From the NCBI GenBank assembly GCA_000438195.1, contig FR903078.1, forward strand, positions 97,872 through 161,871: a stretch of DNA of 64,000 nt. Reading direction: 5' to 3'. Made by a program: the position numbers and the translations under genes. Of the stretch, positions 1 to 7,621 are shown in pieces. Each line of letters starts with the position of its first letter. Positions within the stretch are counted from its first letter, which is position 1. The notes under the pieces are model-generated. The model worked only from the letters and a program-made list of their open reading frames with translations, was not told the origin of the DNA and did not search any database. The stretch is from Mycoplasma sp. CAG:776. GTDB taxonomy: Bacteria; Bacillota_I; Bacilli_A; RF39; UBA660.

Positions 1-30
1 TTAAAAAGATAGAATAAATTATATTCTACC
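1..30 (-). terminator. Rho-independent terminator at left edge
   Basis: On the minus strand a 9-bp stem (arms 22-30 and 8-16, one G-T pair) with a 5-base loop is followed by a T5 run. It would end the short transcript that starts at the promoter at 132-160, or act as an attenuator for a gene beyond the left edge. The stem is A/T-rich, so strength is uncertain. Confidence 0.5.
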
Positions 31-72
31 TTAAAAAACACATTAATAATCTTCACTATTATGGCTTTTTAC

Positions 73-108
73 CTATGAATATTCTTCATCAGGTGGAATA
101 TAATTCAC
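73..108 (-). CDS. possible 11-aa micro-ORF or leader peptide
   Basis: A GTG codon preceded by AGAGGAAA opens an 11-codon frame, MNYIPPDEEYS, then TAG. It lies about 20 bases after a consensus promoter and 40 bases before a terminator hairpin, so the whole unit is promoter, tiny ORF, hairpin. That layout fits a leader peptide with attenuation or a very small stand-alone gene. Nothing in the peptide identifies a function, and it could be chance. Confidence 0.3.
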   Translation of the reverse strand: MNYIPPDEEYS

Positions 109-131
109 TTTCCTCTTTCAATTTCTATATT

Positions 132-160
132 ATTATATCTTTATTATATTCATTTGTCAA
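132..160 (-). promoter_or_regulatory. sigma-A-type promoter
   Basis: TTGACA (155-160) and TATAAT (132-137) are both exact consensus with a 17-base spacer on the minus strand. Transcription would start near 125 and run toward the left edge. The only things downstream inside the window are the micro-ORF and hairpin. Confidence 0.75.
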
Positions 161-199
161 GAAAAAATGTTATTTTTGCTTTTCCTTAAATGAAAAAGA

Positions 200-634
200 C
201 TAACTTAGCCTTTCTTTTACCATTTTACTAACCAAAGACATATCTGCATTGGTAATTCTAGTATTTAGTTCTTTCATAATTAATCCCATATCCTTCATAC
301 TAGTAGGATTTATTTCTTTAAATACTTGATCAATTATTTTACTAATTTCATCTGCTGTCATCTCTTCAGGTAAATAAACACTTAAGATTTCTATCTCTTG
401 TTCTAGTTTGGCAATTTCTTCATTTTTATTATACTTTGCAAACTCACTAATAGAATCCTTTCTTGTTTTTACTTGTTTTTTTATTACACTCATTACTTCA
501 TCATCATTAAGTTCATGCTTTTTACTTATAGAGTCTAATTGTAAAGCACTTTTTAGCATTCTTAAAACTGATAGTTTAAATTTATCACCATTTTTCATAG
601 CCGTTTTTAAATCTTCAGCAATTTTACTATTCAT
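200..634 (-). CDS. yqeY: GatB/YqeY domain protein YqeY
   Basis: The 144-aa protein is full length for the family (about 148 aa) and has the expected charged helical build with the conserved YLPEEM segment near residue 86. YqeY is related to the C-terminal tRNA-interacting domain of GatB; its exact cellular role is not settled. It follows rpsU by 9 bases, and rpsU-yqeY is a classic Bacillota gene pair, so the two are almost certainly co-transcribed from the promoter at 862-890. Confidence 0.93.
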   Translation of the reverse strand: MNSKIAEDLKTAMKNGDKFKLSVLRMLKSALQLDSISKKHELNDDEVMSVIKKQVKTRKDSISEFAKYNKNEEIAKLEQEIEILSVYLPEEMTADEISKIIDQVFKEINPTSMKDMGLIMKELNTRITNADMSLVSKMVKERLS

Positions 635-643
635 ATGATCACC

Positions 644-829
644 TTAATAATTTCTATGCTTTCTTGCATTTTTAATTTGTTCTTTTTTTTCATTTCTTCT
701 ACGAACGCCTGGTTTTTCATAATGCTTTCTTTTCTTTAACTCTGAAGGGACACCGCTGCGGGCAACTTTTGTTTTAAATTTCTTTAATGCGCCATCAACA
801 TCTCCATTTTTAACTACTACTTTTGTCAT
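644..829 (-). CDS. rpsU: 30S ribosomal protein S21
   Basis: This 61-aa basic protein has the S21 signature: VVVKNGDVDGALKKFK at the N-terminus, then RKHYEKPGVRRRNEK, and a lysine/arginine-rich tail. S21 joins the platform of the 30S subunit near the anti-Shine-Dalgarno region during initiation. The start is set by a strong GAAGGGAGGG site 7 bases upstream. It is first in an operon with yqeY. Confidence 0.97.
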   Translation of the reverse strand: MTKVVVKNGDVDGALKKFKTKVARSGVPSELKKRKHYEKPGVRRRNEKKEQIKNARKHRNY

Positions 830-861
830 TTACAAATCCCTCCCTTCATTTACTACAAATG

Positions 862-890
862 ATTATATCACCAAAGAACATGATAAGCAA
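862..890 (-). promoter_or_regulatory. promoter of rpsU-yqeY
   Basis: TTGCTT (885-890) and TATAAT (862-867) on the minus strand with a 17-base spacer, about 30 bases upstream of the rpsU start codon. A TG-containing extended -10 is present just before TATAAT. Confidence 0.75.
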
Positions 891-902
891 GTTTTTTAGG
901 CA

Positions 903-1112
903 CTAATTCACATTATTTTCTTCAATTTCTGGTATTATTTCTTCTCTTATTTCTAATTTTTGCTCTTTTAAATCTTCTTTAATATCATTTTTTAAAATAT
1001 TTAGAAAATTATTTTTATAATTATTAACTAATAACACTGTTAACATCATTAAAATAAAGATTAAAAATAAAGAATAAACCATATAAGTAGCCATAAAACC
1101 TTTTTTATTCAT
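903..1112 (-). CDS. small membrane protein with pilin-like N-terminus
   Basis: A 69-aa protein starts MNKKGF, followed by about 23 hydrophobic residues (residues 7-30) and a long charged helix. The short basic leader, the glycine and the single membrane helix resemble type IV pilin-like or competence pseudopilin-like proteins, but the usual glutamate at position +5 is missing. It lies after the terminator of the bacteriocin operon with its own GGTGAT site. An immunity role for that bacteriocin is possible from position only. Confidence 0.6.
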   Translation of the reverse strand: MNKKGFMATYMVYSLFLIFILMMLTVLLVNNYKNNFLNILKNDIKEDLKEQKLEIREEIIPEIEENNVN

Positions 1113-1138
1113 ATTATCACCATATGTTTTTATTATAT

Positions 1139-1168
1139 CAAAAAAGGGTTCTAAGAAAAACCCTTTTT
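1139..1168 (-). terminator. terminator of the bacteriocin operon
   Basis: An 11-bp stem (AAAAAAGGGTT / AACCCTTTTTT) with an 8-base loop lies just after the third precursor peptide gene. A T6 run follows the stem on the minus strand, and the stem is also T-rich on the plus side, so it may work both ways. It separates the bacteriocin genes from the 69-aa gene. Confidence 0.8.
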
Positions 1169-1171
1169 TAT

Positions 1172-1315
1172 TTATTTTATTAAACGTTGGAGAGAGTATC
1201 CGATCATTTTACCTATTTCAATTGCTAAATCTAGTAATCTAGCAAAAGCATTAATTAGCGTTCCATTTATTGCTCCTCCATAAATTTTAATTAATTCATG
1301 ATCATTTATTTTCAT
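1172..1315 (-). CDS. bacteriocin precursor peptide C (double-glycine leader)
   Basis: A 47-codon ORF starts with the leader MKINDHELIKIYGG, a textbook double-glycine leader (an EL pair then a hydrophobic residue before GG). Cleavage after GG would release a 33-residue amphipathic, weakly basic peptide containing a GxxxG motif (GKMIG), typical of two-peptide class IIb bacteriocins. Its AAGGAG site lies in the last codons of peptide B's gene and the start codon is one base after that stop, so translation is coupled. It is last in the operon served by the C39 exporter. Confidence 0.85.
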   Translation of the reverse strand: MKINDHELIKIYGGAINGTLINAFARLLDLAIEIGKMIGYSLQRLIK

Positions 1316-1316
1316 A

Positions 1317-1454
1317 TTAGTTCTCCTTCGGATAAAAATATCCATAAATAACAGAGGCTATAAAGGTAATAGCAATAGCTATCCCTCCCAGTATTCCGGC
1401 AGCTGAAATTCCGCCATTTATATTATGTAGTTCATAATCATTCAAATGTTTCAT
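1317..1454 (-). CDS. bacteriocin precursor peptide B (double-glycine leader)
   Basis: A 45-codon ORF starts with the leader MKHLNDYELHNINGG, again matching the LxxYELxxIxGG pattern cut by C39 peptidases. The predicted 30-residue core is hydrophobic, begins ISAAGILGG (with a GxxxG helix-packing motif) and ends with an aromatic YGYFYPKEN tail. An AAGAGG site overlaps the 3' end of peptide A's gene. The core looks like one partner of a multi-peptide pore-forming bacteriocin. Confidence 0.87.
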   Translation of the reverse strand: MKHLNDYELHNINGGISAAGILGGIAIAITFIASVIYGYFYPKEN

Positions 1455-1455
1455 T

Positions 1456-1587
1456 TTAACCTCTTAAATTCTTTAACGAGCAAATGGCTTTTACTAACGA
1501 AATTACACTAGATATTAAGTTAGTAACAACACTAAAAAGGCCTCCTCCACTACAGTTTATCAATTCTTTATTTTCCATTCTTTTCAT
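1456..1587 (-). CDS. bacteriocin precursor peptide A (double-glycine leader)
   Basis: A 43-codon ORF with a strong AGAGGAGG site begins MKRMENKELINCSGGG. The leader is shorter and less canonical than those of B and C but keeps the EL pair and the GG cleavage site. The core of about 28 residues, starting GLFSVVTNLISS, is a hydrophobic amphipathic helix with one cysteine. It is first of three tandem peptide genes and lies 14 bases after the accessory-protein stop. Confidence 0.82.
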   Translation of the reverse strand: MKRMENKELINCSGGGLFSVVTNLISSVISLVKAICSLKNLRG

Positions 1588-1601
1588 AAGTTCCTCCTCT
1601 T

Positions 1602-2012
1602 TTAAAACATTTTATTCTTTATTTTTGTTATAATTCTTTGTTTATTATAATAAAAATTTAAATCTACTATTTCATTATTATTTAAATTATTAGAAGTAGA
1701 TAATACCATTTCATAATATGTTGTATAATTTTGCTCATTTGCTTTTAATTCTTTTTTTATGATTTCATATTTTAAATTTTTATTATTGATTGTAATTAAA
1801 GAAAAATCTAAGTTGGTTGGTATAGCGGTAGTAATTGTACAAATATTGGTACAGCTAACAATTCCTTTAGCTTGATAGTGATCATAGACTTCTACTTTAT
1901 TCATATAAGATACTAGAGTCAATAGAATTACAATAATAAAAATGACTATTAAAAATCCCAGTTTTGGTTTTATTTTTAAGAATGCTATTTTATTATTAAA
2001 AATATCTAACAT
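1602..2012 (-). CDS. short HlyD-like bacteriocin export accessory protein
   Basis: The 136-aa protein has a cytoplasmic basic N-terminus, one membrane helix (about residues 17-38) and an extracytoplasmic domain beginning VYDHYQAKGIVSC. It overlaps the exporter gene by 7 bases. Bacteriocin ABC exporters are commonly paired with HlyD-family membrane-fusion proteins of about 400-450 aa; this one keeps the membrane anchor and a small beta-rich part but lacks the long coiled coil. The two close cysteines (CTNIC) could form a disulfide. The assignment rests on position and topology, not a clear family match. Confidence 0.65.
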   Translation of the reverse strand: MLDIFNNKIAFLKIKPKLGFLIVIFIIVILLTLVSYMNKVEVYDHYQAKGIVSCTNICTITTAIPTNLDFSLITINNKNLKYEIIKKELKANEQNYTTYYEMVLSTSNNLNNNEIVDLNFYYNKQRIITKIKNKMF

Positions 2013-4060
2013 AACTCTCCTAGACGAATAATCTTTGTAAATTTATCCTCAACATTTTTATGGGTAACATAAATTAAAGTATTATTTTTAAAATACGTAA
2101 AAATATTGTCTAAAATTTCTTTTTCCATATTAACATTCACTTCACTTAATGCTTCATCTAAGATAATTATCTTAGCCTTTTTTAGCAAGGCTCTTGCTAG
2201 AATAATCCTTTGCTTTTCTCCTCCACTTAAGTTATTTAGAGAAGCATTTATAATAGTGTTATATCGATTTGGTCTTTTATTTATGATTTCTTCTAATTTA
2301 CAAATTTTACATACTTGTTTAAATTTTTCATCTGAAATATTTCGGAAGCATATGATATTCTCGCGAATTGTTCCTGTAAAAAGTTTTTCATTTTGGCCTA
2401 CATATAGGATATTTTCTCTGATAGCTTTTAAACTATAATCACATTCACTCGTATTATTAAATTCTATATTTCCAGAATAAGTGCCTAAACTTCGATAAAT
2501 AAGTTTGCAGATGGTACTTTTACCACTTCCCGATGGACCACTTAACAAAACTTTTTCTTTACTTTTTATAGCGAAATTCACTTTATTTATTATTTTATTA
2601 AATAAATCATAAGAATAAGTTAAGTCTTTTACTTCAATATTTGGATCTATTAAATGCTTTAACCCTCCTTGTTCTTTTTCTATTTCAGTTGCTAAAAATT
2701 CACTTAATTTACTAAATGAGGCTTTTAAATAATTATATTTTGGCATTAAATCAACTAATTTCTTTACTGGATTAAATAAATAGAGAATAACACTATTAAA
2801 AGTAACTAAACTTAATAGTTCTAATTCCCCTTTATAAATTAAATAAATTCCTAAAGTTGTAATCATAAATAATCCGACTTCATAAATAAAATTCTTCAAT
2901 AGTTCAATTATATTTAAAATGCTCATAAAAGAAAAATTGCTTTTTAGCATTAATATTAATTTATTTTCAATTCGGTATATAAATTCTCGAACTAAATTTA
3001 AATTTTTAATACTAAAATTCATGTCTACATTTTCAATTAATGTTGTGTTGAAATTTGTTGTTGTTTCTATATTCTCTTTTACTTTATGATAGATCACTTT
3101 ACTAAATAAAAGTCCTACTATTAAATAAATAATAATTATAAAACAAAGAAGAAAAAATAATTTACTATTTATTAAAAATAGTGTTACTATCGCACCAAAT
3201 ATCAAAATCGTATTTAAAATTAAGGTAGCAAAAATTTCAGAAAATAAATTTTTTGTATTACTTAATTCATCAATTCTGGTTACTATTTCTCCAGTTGTAC
3301 GATTTTGAATAAATTTCAAAGGGAGTTTAAATATATGCTCTAAGAACATAGAAAATAATTCGGTGTCTAGATTTTTGTTAAGATAATTGAGGTAATAGGT
3401 TTTTATATAATTTATGATAATTTTAAAAAGAAGTATAATAAAAAAGAGAATTACGATAAATTTAATGAATTTAGCTTCTTGCCCTTCTTGAATACAAGAT
3501 ATACTTATTTGAAAATAAAAATTTCCAATTATGGTTAAAAGCATTAAAACAATATTAGTAATTATGATTTTTAAAAACAAATATTTATGTTTTATTAATA
3601 ATTTACCAAATAATCCTACTATGGAAAGTTCTTTGGTATATCTTAATATATTATTACTAGGTGTTGCTAATATTAAAATGTTATCCCAAATATTCAGAAA
3701 TTCCTGAATTAACATTTTTACTTTTCCTTTAGCCGGGTCCATAAGATAAACATATTTTTCGTTTGCTTTATAGATTACTACAAAATGTTGTAGCCCATTT
3801 GTTAGTTGAACATGAGCTATAGCAGGGAAATAAATATTTTCGTCTAAAATGTTTTCTGCTTTTACTCCAATCGCATCAAATCCATAACCACATAAAGCTT
3901 TTATTATATGAAATGCTGTTGTTCCGTTCATATTTGTACAAGTATCATCCCTTACTTTCTCTAATGGAACATAGCCACCATAATACTTTAAAATGGATTC
4001 TATACAACAAGCGCCACAATCTTTTAAATCACGTTGTTTTACTACTTCTATCTTAGGCAT
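2006..4060 (-). CDS. C39-peptidase-containing bacteriocin ABC exporter
   Basis: The 684-aa protein has the full layout of a peptidase-containing ABC transporter. Residues 1-135 are a C39 cysteine peptidase (KQRDLKDCGACC with the catalytic Cys, LQHFVV with the His near 91, MDP with the Asp near 108). Residues 150-430 form a membrane domain with about six helices, and 465-684 the ATPase (Walker A SGPSGSGKST near 505, signature LSGGEKQR near 611, Walker B IIILDEA near 632). It cuts double-glycine leaders and exports the cores; its likely substrates are the three downstream peptides. The start has a GAAGGGAGG site. Confidence 0.95.
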   Translation of the reverse strand: MPKIEVVKQRDLKDCGACCIESILKYYGGYVPLEKVRDDTCTNMNGTTAFHIIKALCGYGFDAIGVKAENILDENIYFPAIAHVQLTNGLQHFVVIYKANEKYVYLMDPAKGKVKMLIQEFLNIWDNILILATPSNNILRYTKELSIVGLFGKLLIKHKYLFLKIIITNIVLMLLTIIGNFYFQISISCIQEGQEAKFIKFIVILFFIILLFKIIINYIKTYYLNYLNKNLDTELFSMFLEHIFKLPLKFIQNRTTGEIVTRIDELSNTKNLFSEIFATLILNTILIFGAIVTLFLINSKLFFLLCFIIIIYLIVGLLFSKVIYHKVKENIETTTNFNTTLIENVDMNFSIKNLNLVREFIYRIENKLILMLKSNFSFMSILNIIELLKNFIYEVGLFMITTLGIYLIYKGELELLSLVTFNSVILYLFNPVKKLVDLMPKYNYLKASFSKLSEFLATEIEKEQGGLKHLIDPNIEVKDLTYSYDLFNKIINKVNFAIKSKEKVLLSGPSGSGKSTICKLIYRSLGTYSGNIEFNNTSECDYSLKAIRENILYVGQNEKLFTGTIRENIICFRNISDEKFKQVCKICKLEEIINKRPNRYNTIINASLNNLSGGEKQRIILARALLKKAKIIILDEALSEVNVNMEKEILDNIFTYFKNNTLIYVTHKNVEDKFTKIIRLGELC

Positions 4061-4136
4061 CTATTTTCCTCCCTTCACTACTATTTATTACCCCTTTTTT
4101 ATTCATTTCCTTTATTTTTTTAGAATATGGGTTCAT

Positions 4137-4165
4137 ATTTTAAAAGGAGTTCCACCGTTCGACAA
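4137..4165 (-). promoter_or_regulatory. putative promoter of the bacteriocin operon
   Basis: TTGTCG (4160-4165) and TAAAAT (4137-4142) with a 17-base spacer on the minus strand, about 75 bases upstream of the exporter start. It sits in the 154-base divergent gap shared with the HTH regulator, where that regulator would be expected to bind. I saw no convincing inverted-repeat operator. Confidence 0.5.
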
Positions 4166-4214
4166 TTTTTGCATTTTTTTTGGATATACTATACAACTCG
4201 AAAGGAGGAATACT

Positions 4215-4664
4215 ATGCAAGATGGCATGTTAATTTCAAAGCTTAGATCAGAGCACAATCTATCACAAAAAGATATGGCACGATTTCTTAAAGTAACTTT
4301 ATCATCTTATAAACTTTATGAAGCCAATATTCGACCAATGAGAATAGAAGAATTAAATCAACTTAGTAATTATTTTAAAATTTCTTTAAATACTTTACTG
4401 GGATTAAGTAAGAATATAAATGAATTTGGTCCGTTTGATCTTGATTTTAAATATTTGAAGTTTAGTCTAAAATATGTACGTAAAATACATAGAGTTACTC
4501 AGCAAGAACTGGCAAAAGAATTTAAAATTTCTATCCCAACTATTCATCGATATGAGAGTAATCCACAGAATTTAAAAGTAGATTATTTACATTTCTTTGC
4601 TACTAAATTTCATGTATCAATTGATTATATTTGTGGTAAAACACTCAAAAAAGAAGTACTCTAA
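4215..4664 (+). CDS. XRE-family regulator with two HTH domains
   Basis: The 149-aa protein contains two successive Cro/C1-type helix-turn-helix units, about residues 5-65 (LISKLRSEHNLSQKDMARFL) and 80-145 (VRKIHRVTQQELAKEFKIS), each ending with an SLNTLLGL- or SIDYICGK-like tail. The start is the ATG after AAAGGAGG; a longer open frame extends 74 codons upstream but has no ribosome binding site and runs across the divergent gap. Being divergent from the bacteriocin operon, it probably controls it. Two similar two-HTH regulators occur at 18211 and 25723. Confidence 0.88.
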   Translation: MQDGMLISKLRSEHNLSQKDMARFLKVTLSSYKLYEANIRPMRIEELNQLSNYFKISLNTLLGLSKNINEFGPFDLDFKYLKFSLKYVRKIHRVTQQELAKEFKISIPTIHRYESNPQNLKVDYLHFFATKFHVSIDYICGKTLKKEVL

Positions 4665-4686
4665 GATTATTTGAGTACTTCTTTTA
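4647..4686. terminator. bidirectional terminator
   Basis: A 13-bp stem (AAAAGAAGTACTC / GAGTACTTCTTTT) with an 11-base loop spans the facing stop codons of the regulator and the AI-2E-family gene. T-runs follow in both directions. Confidence 0.85.
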
Positions 4687-5824
4687 ATAAAACTTCATCA
4701 TCTTTAAATAAATTATATTTTTTTACTATAAATCTAAATATCACTTTTAATAAAGCAATGCATGGTGTTGCAATAATCATACCAACAATACCAAAGTAAT
4801 GCGCAAATACTAGTAACCCAATCATAATTGTTACAGGATGTAGATGAGTTGTTTTGCTCATCACAATTGGTTGTAAAACATAATTTTCTAATAATTGAAC
4901 TACTACACAAATGATTAAAACTGCAATTCCTGTAATGGTTCCTTGACTAAAGCCTACAATAACTGCAGCCGCTCCACCAATGTATGGTCCAATATATGGA
5001 ATTAAATCGGTTAAGCCACAGAATAATCCGAATAATAACGGTGCATTTAATCCTGTTATTGCAAAACCAATTGTATCACCTACAAATACCATAAACGCGA
5101 CTAAAAGAGTTCCACTTATGGTCTTTCTTACTTCTTTGCCAATATCAGTTATTAATACTTCAATTTCATATTTATTCTTGTTTGGTACTAATTTTAGAAA
5201 ATGCTTTGTAATTGCGTCAAAATCAAACAACATATATAGACCAATTACTAAACTTATTAAAATAGTTCCTAATCCAGATGCCAGACTTCCTAATATTCCT
5301 ATTAATGACGTTGGAAGAGAATTAGTAAAGTTAATTAAATAGCCACCTACGCCATCAAATAAATTATCTTTAAATCCTGTTAAATCTATGCCACTAATAG
5401 ATATTTGATTAATAAAATCATCTATAAAAGTACTAAATTTGTCCAAAATAGATGGAAGAGTTGCAATTAATTCGTTAATTTGCGTATATAAAGTTGGAAC
5501 TAACATCCTTAAAAAGAAATAAATAAATAGTAAAAATACAGTATATACTAGTAAACTTCCTACGATCCGAGGAATTCCTTTTTTATTTAACTTCTTGACA
5601 ATGGGATTAAATAACCACGCAATGACAAATCCAATAAATAATGGAGCTAAAACTTTAAGAAAGGTCAAAAGAATATTCCAAACATTTAAATTTTTTAGAA
5701 TAATTGTACCACACAAAACAATTGCTACTATCATAACAATATATAATAATTTTAAAATCTTTTTAGTTAATGATACAACTTCATTTACTTCTTTATTGTC
5801 AATTTCCTTAAAGTTTTTCTTCAT
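4667..5824 (-). CDS. AI-2E family (UPF0118/PerM) transporter
   Basis: A 385-aa polytopic membrane protein with about eight helices and the family's conserved PYIGPYIGG segment near residue 275-285. Members of this family include putative autoinducer-2 exporters and cation/proton antiporters, so the substrate cannot be stated. The start codon lies one base after the frr stop, so it is co-transcribed with frr from the promoter at 6395-6423. Confidence 0.88.
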   Translation of the reverse strand: MKKNFKEIDNKEVNEVVSLTKKILKLLYIVMIVAIVLCGTIILKNLNVWNILLTFLKVLAPLFIGFVIAWLFNPIVKKLNKKGIPRIVGSLLVYTVFLLFIYFFLRMLVPTLYTQINELIATLPSILDKFSTFIDDFINQISISGIDLTGFKDNLFDGVGGYLINFTNSLPTSLIGILGSLASGLGTILISLVIGLYMLFDFDAITKHFLKLVPNKNKYEIEVLITDIGKEVRKTISGTLLVAFMVFVGDTIGFAITGLNAPLLFGLFCGLTDLIPYIGPYIGGAAAVIVGFSQGTITGIAVLIICVVVQLLENYVLQPIVMSKTTHLHPVTIMIGLLVFAHYFGIVGMIIATPCIALLKVIFRFIVKKYNLFKDDEVLLKEVLK

Positions 5825-5825
5825 A

Positions 5826-6356
5826 TTAAACCCTCATTAATTCTGTTTCTTTTTCTTTAAATATCTCATCTATTTTCTTATTATATTCGTTTACTTGTTC
5901 TTGTATGTCATTTAAAAATGTTTTTTCTTCATCTTCTGGTAATTCTTGCTTTTTTATTTCAGTATTTGCATCTTGTCTAATATTTCTTAGAGCTACTTTG
6001 GCTTCCTCACATACTCCTTTGGCCATTTTAACATATTCTTTTCTTTTTTCTTCTGTAAGCTCTGGAACCGTTAAAATAATCATTTCACCATTGTTTACAG
6101 GGGTAATACCAATATTTGCTTCATTAATTGCCCTTTCAATTTCTTTTAACGCACCTTTGTCAAACGGTTTAATCATTAAACTACGTGCTTCTGGCACAGT
6201 AATATTGGCTAGAGATTGAATTGGAGTAGGTACTCCATAATAACTAGCATTAATTCCATTTAACATAGCTGGGTTTGCTCTTCCAGCTCTAATGTTTAAT
6301 AGTTTATTTTCTAAACTTTCAATTGTTTTTTTGAACTTTAATTCTGTTTCGTCCAT
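5826..6356 (-). CDS. frr: ribosome recycling factor
   Basis: The 176-aa protein is close to the family's 185 aa and has its landmarks: the LLNIRAGRANPAML segment, the central VPTPIQSLANITVPEAR domain, and the RNIRQDAN helix. With EF-G it splits the post-termination ribosome. A GGAGGA site lies 11 bases before the start. The gene is separated from tsf-rpsB here by two thioredoxin-like genes; pyrH, its usual neighbour, is absent. Confidence 0.97.
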   Translation of the reverse strand: MDETELKFKKTIESLENKLLNIRAGRANPAMLNGINASYYGVPTPIQSLANITVPEARSLMIKPFDKGALKEIERAINEANIGITPVNNGEMIILTVPELTEEKRKEYVKMAKGVCEEAKVALRNIRQDANTEIKKQELPEDEEKTFLNDIQEQVNEYNKKIDEIFKEKETELMRV

Positions 6357-6394
6357 ATTTTTAATATTCCTCCTAAAATTGATTTTATACTATC

Positions 6395-6423
6395 ATTATA
6401 CTTAAGTTCTTATACTTTTACAA
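6395..6423 (-). promoter_or_regulatory. promoter of frr and the AI-2E-family gene
   Basis: TTGTAA (6418-6423) and TATAAT (6395-6400) on the minus strand with a 17-base spacer, about 40 bases upstream of frr. Confidence 0.7.
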
Positions 6424-6431
6424 GTATAACC

Positions 6432-6935
6432 TTATTCTAAAGTTTCTATATATTCTAAAAAACTGACCATGTTTTTTTGTTCTACACCTCCTGGTATTCC
6501 AGCTATGAATTGATTATTTTTAAAAGCAAGAATAACTGGTGTGAAATTTATATAGTTCGTTATATCAGGATAGCTAGTAAGTAGATCCTGATAAGCTAGT
6601 GTTTTTTCTATACCGCTTTCTTTTTCTAAATAATAAAGATTAAACTTATAAACATCTTTTAAATCGGATAATATAGTGCTTATTTTTTTAGTTGCTTCTT
6701 CTTCTTCCTTTCCTATAAATATTAGAATAGTTTCTTCTTCCTCTATGATATTTTTTAGTTCTTCTATAGCAACCTTTTTGGCATAAGATATATCAAATTC
6801 ATAAATCTGCTCTATATTTTGCTGTTCCGTTTCTGATGTTTCTACATTTTCTTTAATAAAAAATAATTCATAAGTTATAAATATTACTATCCCTATTACA
6901 ATGGTAATTAAGCTAGTTAACAATAATCTTTTCAT
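6432..6935 (-). CDS. membrane-anchored thioredoxin-like protein without CxxC
   Basis: The 167-aa protein has one N-terminal membrane helix (residues 3-25) and an extracytoplasmic domain with a thioredoxin-like pattern: ILIFIGKEEEEATKK where a strand and CxxC would be, then FTPVILAFKNNQFIAGIPG, which keeps the cis-proline loop. No cysteines are present, so it cannot be a classical disulfide oxidoreductase. It overlaps the preceding gene by 4 bases (ATGA), so the two form a translationally coupled pair. Function unknown. Confidence 0.6.
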   Translation of the reverse strand: MKRLLLTSLITIVIGIVIFITYELFFIKENVETSETEQQNIEQIYEFDISYAKKVAIEELKNIIEEEETILIFIGKEEEEATKKISTILSDLKDVYKFNLYYLEKESGIEKTLAYQDLLTSYPDITNYINFTPVILAFKNNQFIAGIPGGVEQKNMVSFLEYIETLE

Positions 6936-7507
6936 TCTAAATATTCCTCAAACATTGAATTAAATAAATTATATTTGGCACCTGCTCTATACTCGTTCCA
7001 ATAAATTTCTGGTGTTAGATTTCCCCTTATAAAAGCTGTTTCATTATCAAATGCTATTACTTTACCATCTTTTACTATTACTAGAGTTGGAGCATATATC
7101 TCTTGAGTACCATCATCTAATGTTATTAAATAATTTGATAAATTTAAAACTATGCTTTGATAAGTTGCATTATGATTTTCCCGATCTTCATAAAAATCAT
7201 AATATAATATCTCTTTTATTCCTGCATCTTTGGCAGCCTCATTTAAAATATTGGCATAATAGCCACTCCAAACATTTTCTGGATATCCCATAAAAATAAT
7301 TGCATCTTTTTTTAATTCGGTAGAAACTTCTACAGCGTTTACATACTTGAATACATTTTCTTTATTTACATTAACATAGTCTTGATCAAATTTTTCATTA
7401 TCCACTACTACTTTTTTGTCAAAATCTCTTGTTCCTATTACAATAAATCCAATTATAATTGCTATGAACGTTAATCCTTGTAATACTCTTTTTATTTTCT
7501 TCTTCAT
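6932..7507 (-). CDS. membrane-anchored thioredoxin-like protein without CxxC
   Basis: A 191-aa protein with an N-terminal helix (about residues 9-24) and a thioredoxin-like outer domain: DAIIFMGYPENVWSGY at the active-site position and YAPTLVIVKDGKVIAFDNE with the cis-proline. The CxxC pair is replaced by PxxxW. It is the partner of the next gene and related in layout to the CxxC-bearing protein at 28495-29088. The ATG at 7507 is chosen because GGTG stands 8 bases before it; a GTG four codons upstream is less well placed. Confidence 0.6.
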   Translation of the reverse strand: MKKKIKRVLQGLTFIAIIIGFIVIGTRDFDKKVVVDNEKFDQDYVNVNKENVFKYVNAVEVSTELKKDAIIFMGYPENVWSGYYANILNEAAKDAGIKEILYYDFYEDRENHNATYQSIVLNLSNYLITLDDGTQEIYAPTLVIVKDGKVIAFDNETAFIRGNLTPEIYWNEYRAGAKYNLFNSMFEEYLE

Positions 7508-7593
7508 GTTTTTCACCACACTTTTATTATAGCATTTTCGTTCTATAAAATTAAGAAAAAACCTTTTCTTCTGTTAAATAAATGTATAGAAAA

Positions 7594-7621
7594 AAGAAAA
7601 ACTCTTCTACCAAAGAGTTTT
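7594..7621 (-). terminator. terminator of rpsB-tsf
   Basis: A stem (AAAACTCTT / AAGAGTTTT) with a 7-base loop overlaps the tsf stop codon and is followed by a T-rich tail on the minus strand. Confidence 0.85.

Noticed and set aside
4155..4190. Promoter for the regulator at 4215 (TCGACA and TATACT)
   Set aside because: The spacer is 20 bases, too long for a convincing promoter; only the -10 looks good.
3993..4214. 74-codon N-terminal extension of the bacteriocin-locus regulator
   Set aside because: It runs across the divergent promoter region and into the exporter gene, has no ribosome site, and the ATG at 4215 has an excellent one.
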